From contig NZ_CACSJP010000002.1 of assembly GCF_902706095.1 (NCBI RefSeq), positions 434,001 through 498,000 of the forward strand: a stretch of DNA of 64,000 bases. Direction: 5' to 3'. Both the position numbers and the translations under genes were made by a program. Under the pieces are notes generated by a model. It was not told the DNA's origin. It saw only the letters and a list, made by a program, of their open reading frames with translations, and made no database searches. Positions 60,762-64,000 of the stretch are shown here, one piece after another. Origin of the DNA: Rhizobium sp. 18065 (GTDB taxonomy: Bacteria; Pseudomonadota; Alphaproteobacteria; Rhizobiales; Rhizobiaceae). Each line of letters begins with the position of its first letter. Position 1 is the first letter of the stretch.

Positions 60762-61952
60762 TCAGTCTCTGAAGACGGGGGCAAAAACAGCCCCGTAGGC
60801 ATCGTCCTGGATGGCGCCGTGCTGGAGCAACTCCGCCCCGAGCCGGCCGATTTCGTCCGAACTCTTTGCCGCAGCCCCGCAACCGCCGGTTAGTACGGCG
60901 ATACGGTCGCTGGCAAAACCGATGGCCGGATAGTTGTCCGGCGTGAAGGATGTGACGCAGGCAGCCATGCTGACCGGGGCATTCGCAAGGCCCGGAACGA
61001 TCTGGCCGACAATCCGCTTGAGATGATCACGCGTCGTCTCACGCCCGCCGCCACGGAACCATGCACGAACCTCCGGCTCCGTTGCCAAAAGCAGGTCGTC
61101 CGGATCTCCGCCGATCTTGAGATACGCTCTTCCATCGGGATAACGCACCGGCGGCAGGAGATAGATGTGGTCGCGCGGGTCGTCCGGCTGGTGGATCAGT
61201 GACGGCATGCAGGCATAGACAGCAAGTTCGGCTTCTGCGATCTCGAAGAATGCAACGGTGCGTCCATACACCGACAGATGGACGGGTCGCGGCAGGAGTT
61301 TTGCCGCAATGGAGAACCCTCCCGCGGCAACCAGCACCTTTTCAGCGGCAAACTCGCGGCCATCATCGGTCGCGACGATGGCAAGGCCTGCCTCTTCACG
61401 GATCGAGACTGCAGCATGACGGATGAGCGTGGCCCCTGCTTTTTCAGCCAGAACGCTCTGCGCCTCGACAAGCCTGCGCGGATTGACATAGCCGGCATTG
61501 GCGCCCTCGAAGACACCCTCGCAGCCGAGGCCGAAATCGAAATAGCCGAAGCGGCTTTTCAGTTCCGCATCCGACAGCATTTCGGTCTCGACGCGAAGAG
61601 CGTTTGCCGCCGATTCGATCTGGGAGATATAGGGGTCGGAACCGCCGCGTTTCGGCCCAACGATCAGGCAGCCGACTTCCCGGTAGAAGTCGACACCGCT
61701 GTCAGCGGCGATAGCCCTGTAGCGGGCGATCGAACGATTGGCGAGCCGCGCCCAGATAGGATTGGAATCAATCGTCCGGGTGATCCGCGCCTCGTCATAG
61801 TGACTGGCAAATACGCCACGATGGGTAGACCAGTTCACCGGTTCATCAGGACCGATGATCGCCACCCCATCGCTGGATCTAGCCAGGTAGCGGGCAGCCG
61901 CAGCCCCCATCATACCGCGCCCGACAACGATCGACTTGAAGCGTTCCACCAT
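60762..61952 (-). CDS. FAD-dependent oxidoreductase, DAO family
   Basis: Flavin amine or amino-acid oxidase-like enzyme of 396 aa. The N-terminal dinucleotide motif is 'SIVVGRGMMGAAAARYLA'. 'STHRGVFASHYDEARITR' resembles the sarcosine/N-methyltryptophan oxidase loop, including a His that may attach FAD, but covalent linkage is not certain. C-terminal 'CVTSFTPDNYPAIGFA' and 'VLTGGCGAAAKSSDEIGRL' complete the fold. Substrate unknown. It stops 72 bases upstream of the rnpB 5' end, so the rnpB promoter lies in or just after its tail. Confidence 0.88.
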   Translation of the reverse strand: MVERFKSIVVGRGMMGAAAARYLARSSDGVAIIGPDEPVNWSTHRGVFASHYDEARITRTIDSNPIWARLANRSIARYRAIAADSGVDFYREVGCLIVGPKRGGSDPYISQIESAANALRVETEMLSDAELKSRFGYFDFGLGCEGVFEGANAGYVNPRRLVEAQSVLAEKAGATLIRHAAVSIREEAGLAIVATDDGREFAAEKVLVAAGGFSIAAKLLPRPVHLSVYGRTVAFFEIAEAELAVYACMPSLIHQPDDPRDHIYLLPPVRYPDGRAYLKIGGDPDDLLLATEPEVRAWFRGGGRETTRDHLKRIVGQIVPGLANAPVSMAACVTSFTPDNYPAIGFASDRIAVLTGGCGAAAKSSDEIGRLGAELLQHGAIQDDAYGAVFAPVFRD

Positions 61953-62039
61953 GACTCACCATCCAATACATGTTCGTTCTTTGGATAGCATGACGGAACA
62001 CTCTGTCCAGCGGGTGCGATCATCCGCCACAAGAGATCG

Positions 62040-62564
62040 TTACGTCCCGATCAGGGCAAGCACCTTGCCGCAGTAACGCTTGGAGACCGGGTTCATGCGC
62101 TTGGCGCCGTGACCGGCATTGTAACGCAGGATGGTGCTGCAGGTTTCGCCATCACCAAGATCATGGGCCTTGGACAGGTATTTCATGCCGTAGCGGATGT
62201 TGGTTTCGGGATCATAAAGCCCCTTCTTGCTGCCGCTGTAGCCCATGTAGCGTGCGGTTGCAGGCTTGATCTGCATCAGCCCGATTTCGCCGGCACTGCC
62301 GCGTGCCTTCGGATTGAAGTTGCTCTCGATGCGAACCACCGCATGCGCCAGATCAACCGGCACGCCATATTGCTTGGCATATTTGGAAATGATCGCGCCA
62401 TAGGGGCTCTTTGAAAACGCCGGGGCCGTCGGAAAACCGACATCGCGGTTGATCGTCTTGAGAGGCATTTTGATGCGACTTTCGTCGTCGCCGGCAAGCG
62501 CCGCCTGTGAATGGGACAAAAGGATAGCGAGGCATGCCGCAGCAGCAACGAGTCGTCTGTTCAT
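62040..62564 (-). CDS. Lytic transglycosylase, SLT domain
   Basis: Periplasmic muramidase that cleaves glycan strands with 1,6-anhydro ring formation. Length 174 aa with a signal peptide (1-24, cleavage after 'ALA'). The SLT domain has catalytic Glu80 in 'VVRIESNFNPKARGSAGEIGLMQ', 'LYDPETNIRYGMKYL' and 'ILRYNAGHGAKRM'. It lies near a cell-wall amidase gene on the same strand, separated by 255 bases. Confidence 0.92.
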   Translation of the reverse strand: MNRRLVAAAACLAILLSHSQAALAGDDESRIKMPLKTINRDVGFPTAPAFSKSPYGAIISKYAKQYGVPVDLAHAVVRIESNFNPKARGSAGEIGLMQIKPATARYMGYSGSKKGLYDPETNIRYGMKYLSKAHDLGDGETCSTILRYNAGHGAKRMNPVSKRYCGKVLALIGT

Positions 62565-62819
62565 GAAAAGGTCAGTCTCCTACAAAGGCTGGTGGTCGCT
62601 GCGCATAGAGCGGACGCAATTCTTCGACGTCGCAAGCCCACCAGGGCTCGCCAAACCACGCCTTTATGTTGATGTTTGCGGCCGGATCCGAAGGGTTCCA
62701 CGCCGCTGTTCAGCCCGCTCTTTAGACCGGCTCATTAAGGAATTCGTGTGGCACTGCAACAATTCGGCGCATGAAACGTTAATTCAAGCGCCATTGTGCA
62801 CAGACGCCGGAGCAAGGTT

Positions 62820-63581
62820 TCAGGCAAATCTCGGCAGGCTGGTCAGCAGCCGGTGTAGCGTCTCGATGGTGGAACTGTCTGCGATGCCGTCAACCTTGAC
62901 GGGCCGAAAATGGCGCTGGAACGCGGCGACGACACCTTCCGTTTTTGCGCAATAATCGCCATTTATTTCAATCGCATAACCATAGAACGACAGCATCGAC
63001 TGGAGGGCCTCGACCGGCTGCCCCTGATCGCCGCGCTGGAAAAACCGTCCGCCGCCGAGCGGCGCCGGTTCGACCCAGTGCCCAACGCCGGCATGATGAA
63101 GCTTGGACCAGGGGAAATTTTCACCCGGGTCAACCTTGCGAACAGGCGCCACATCGGAGTGTGCCAGCACCCTTTCAGGGGCAATCTGGTGCCTTTCGAC
63201 GCATTCGCGACACAATTCGATCAGGGATTCGATCTGCCGATCGGGATAATCGGGAAGACCGGCGGGATGTCCGGCATTGGCGATCTCGATGCCGATCGAG
63301 CGAGAATTGATGTCCGTCTCGCCGGCCCACGAACTCTGACCCGCATGCCAGGCCCGGCGATCTTCAGGCACCATCTGCACCACCCGGCCATCCTCATGCA
63401 CGATGTAGTGGCTCGATACCTGGCTCTCGGGATTGCACAGCCAGGCCTGCGCGCCCTCACCCGTCGGCATGCCGGTATAATGAAGCAGCAGGATGTCGGG
63501 ACGGGTCACGCCGATCCGTTCGCCGAAATTCGGCGACGGAACCACCTCGGCGAGGCGGCATTCGGCGGCAAAGGATGTCAT
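62820..63581 (-). CDS. N-acetylmuramoyl-L-alanine amidase, AmiD/AmpD type with peptidoglycan-binding domain
   Basis: Zinc amidase of 253 aa that releases stem peptides from MurNAc. No signal peptide is evident, which favours a cytosolic AmpD-like recycling role. Zinc ligands: His in 'ILLLHYTGMPTGEGA', His in 'VLAHSDVAPVRKVDPGENF', and the following Asp. 'SRSIGIEIANAGH' carries the catalytic Glu. Residues ~180-253 form a peptidoglycan-binding domain ('VEALQSMLSFYGY', 'VVAAFQRHFRP'). Its start overlaps the djlA stop by four bases (ATGA), so the two are co-translated. Confidence 0.92.
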   Translation of the reverse strand: MTSFAAECRLAEVVPSPNFGERIGVTRPDILLLHYTGMPTGEGAQAWLCNPESQVSSHYIVHEDGRVVQMVPEDRRAWHAGQSSWAGETDINSRSIGIEIANAGHPAGLPDYPDRQIESLIELCRECVERHQIAPERVLAHSDVAPVRKVDPGENFPWSKLHHAGVGHWVEPAPLGGGRFFQRGDQGQPVEALQSMLSFYGYAIEINGDYCAKTEGVVAAFQRHFRPVKVDGIADSSTIETLHRLLTSLPRFA

Positions 63582-64000
63582 GCAGCCCGGCGTTCTTTTT
63601 CAATCGCGGAATAGGCCGCATTGAACTTTGCCATGCGATGAGTGGCAACCGAATGGAACTCAGCCGGAATGCCGCGTGCGTGCAAACGGTCAGGATGATG
63701 TTCCGCCGCCAGCGAGCGATAACGCTTGCGGATCGTCGCAAAGTCGTCGGAAGGCTGGACACCGAGCACGCCATAGGGATCGCCATCGAGATGGATATGC
63801 CGCTCGGTGATCATCGTAAAGCGCTCTTCGGGAACGGCGAAGATCTCGGCAATCCTGGCAAGAAACGCCATTTCGGTTTCATGCACCAGCCCATCCGCCT
63901 TGGCGATGTGGAACAATGCGTCGATGATATCCTCGAGCACCGGGCAGAAATTGTCACAGGTCCGGCACATGTTGGCGAGGTTCTTGGCATAGGTCTCGAA
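63578..64000 (-). CDS. djlA: DjlA-like co-chaperone, 5' end outside window
   Basis: Only the last 140 codons are present; the frame stays open to the right edge, so the N-terminus is missing. Visible are part of a TerB-like helical domain ('FCPVLEDIIDALFHIAKADG') and a C-terminal J domain with 'DPYGVLGVQPSDDFATIRKRYRSL' and the HPD motif in 'AEHHPDRLH'. J domains stimulate the Hsp70 DnaK. Co-translated with the amidase. Confidence 0.88.
   Translation of the reverse strand, partial: FETYAKNLANMCRTCDNFCPVLEDIIDALFHIAKADGLVHETEMAFLARIAEIFAVPEERFTMITERHIHLDGDPYGVLGVQPSDDFATIRKRYRSLAAEHHPDRLHARGIPAEFHSVATHRMAKFNAAYSAIEKERRAA

Overview
The window looks like chromosomal DNA of an alphaproteobacterium of the order Rhizobiales, most likely Rhizobiaceae (Rhizobium/Agrobacterium-like). 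The basis is high G+C coding sequence, the composition and order of the division/cell-wall (dcw) cluster, an FtsZ of about 590 residues with a long Pro/Ala/Gln linker, a chemoreceptor ending in HWEEF, and several families typical of rhizobia (DUF6074, DUF2164, the TIGR02587/TIGR02588 pair). I see no plasmid, phage, transposase or CRISPR signal. Species cannot be assigned from the sequence alone.

Left part (1-25 kb): a truncated efflux adaptor, a UvrD/PcrA helicase, a GT25 glycosyltransferase, membrane PQQ glucose dehydrogenase, a cofactor group pncA-panC-panB, an AzlC/AzlD amino-acid exporter, aminopeptidase P, a stand-alone 57-aa protein with its own promoter and terminator, prmA, a SCO copper chaperone with a 52-aa membrane protein behind it, a DUF2189 membrane protein, a chemoreceptor-cheW operon, creA, a DnaQ-like exonuclease, an AaaT/YhhY-like acetyltransferase and a DEAD-box helicase with a repeat-rich tail.

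Middle (25-37 kb): the uncharacterised TIGR02587/TIGR02588 membrane pair, a two-gene polysaccharide-type operon (GT4 plus SDR epimerase), then the most unusual locus of the window. There ligA is chimeric: its first ~370 codons look native, its last ~435 codons are lower in G+C and encode an unusually long 807-aa ligase. A relic of the original ligA 3' end (about 34 codons) survives 0.7 kb beyond the present stop. Between relic and ligA lies a foreign-looking gene for a BRCT protein with two N-terminal acidic helical repeats. The simplest reading is horizontal replacement of the ligA 3' half together with a partner gene. The genes feeding into this point are an EEP-fold phosphohydrolase, cardiolipin synthase, recN and bamD.

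Right part (37-60 kb), all on the minus strand except one gene: a dcw supercluster read right to left as mraZ-rsmH-ftsL-ftsI-murE-murF-mraY-murD-ftsW-murG-murC-murB, then a Tat-exported metallophosphoesterase (plus strand) and a diguanylate cyclase that interrupt it, then ddl-ftsQ-ftsA-ftsZ and lpxC. Start/stop overlaps (ATGA) and gaps of a few bases indicate tight co-translation. Upstream of mraZ four TGGGN boxes at exact 10-bp spacing overlie a candidate promoter, a textbook arrangement for MraZ autoregulation. Beyond lie rnpB (RNase P RNA), a DAO-family oxidoreductase, a lytic transglycosylase, an AmiD/AmpD-type amidase and a truncated djlA at the right edge, so cell-wall synthesis, division and cell-wall turnover dominate this half.
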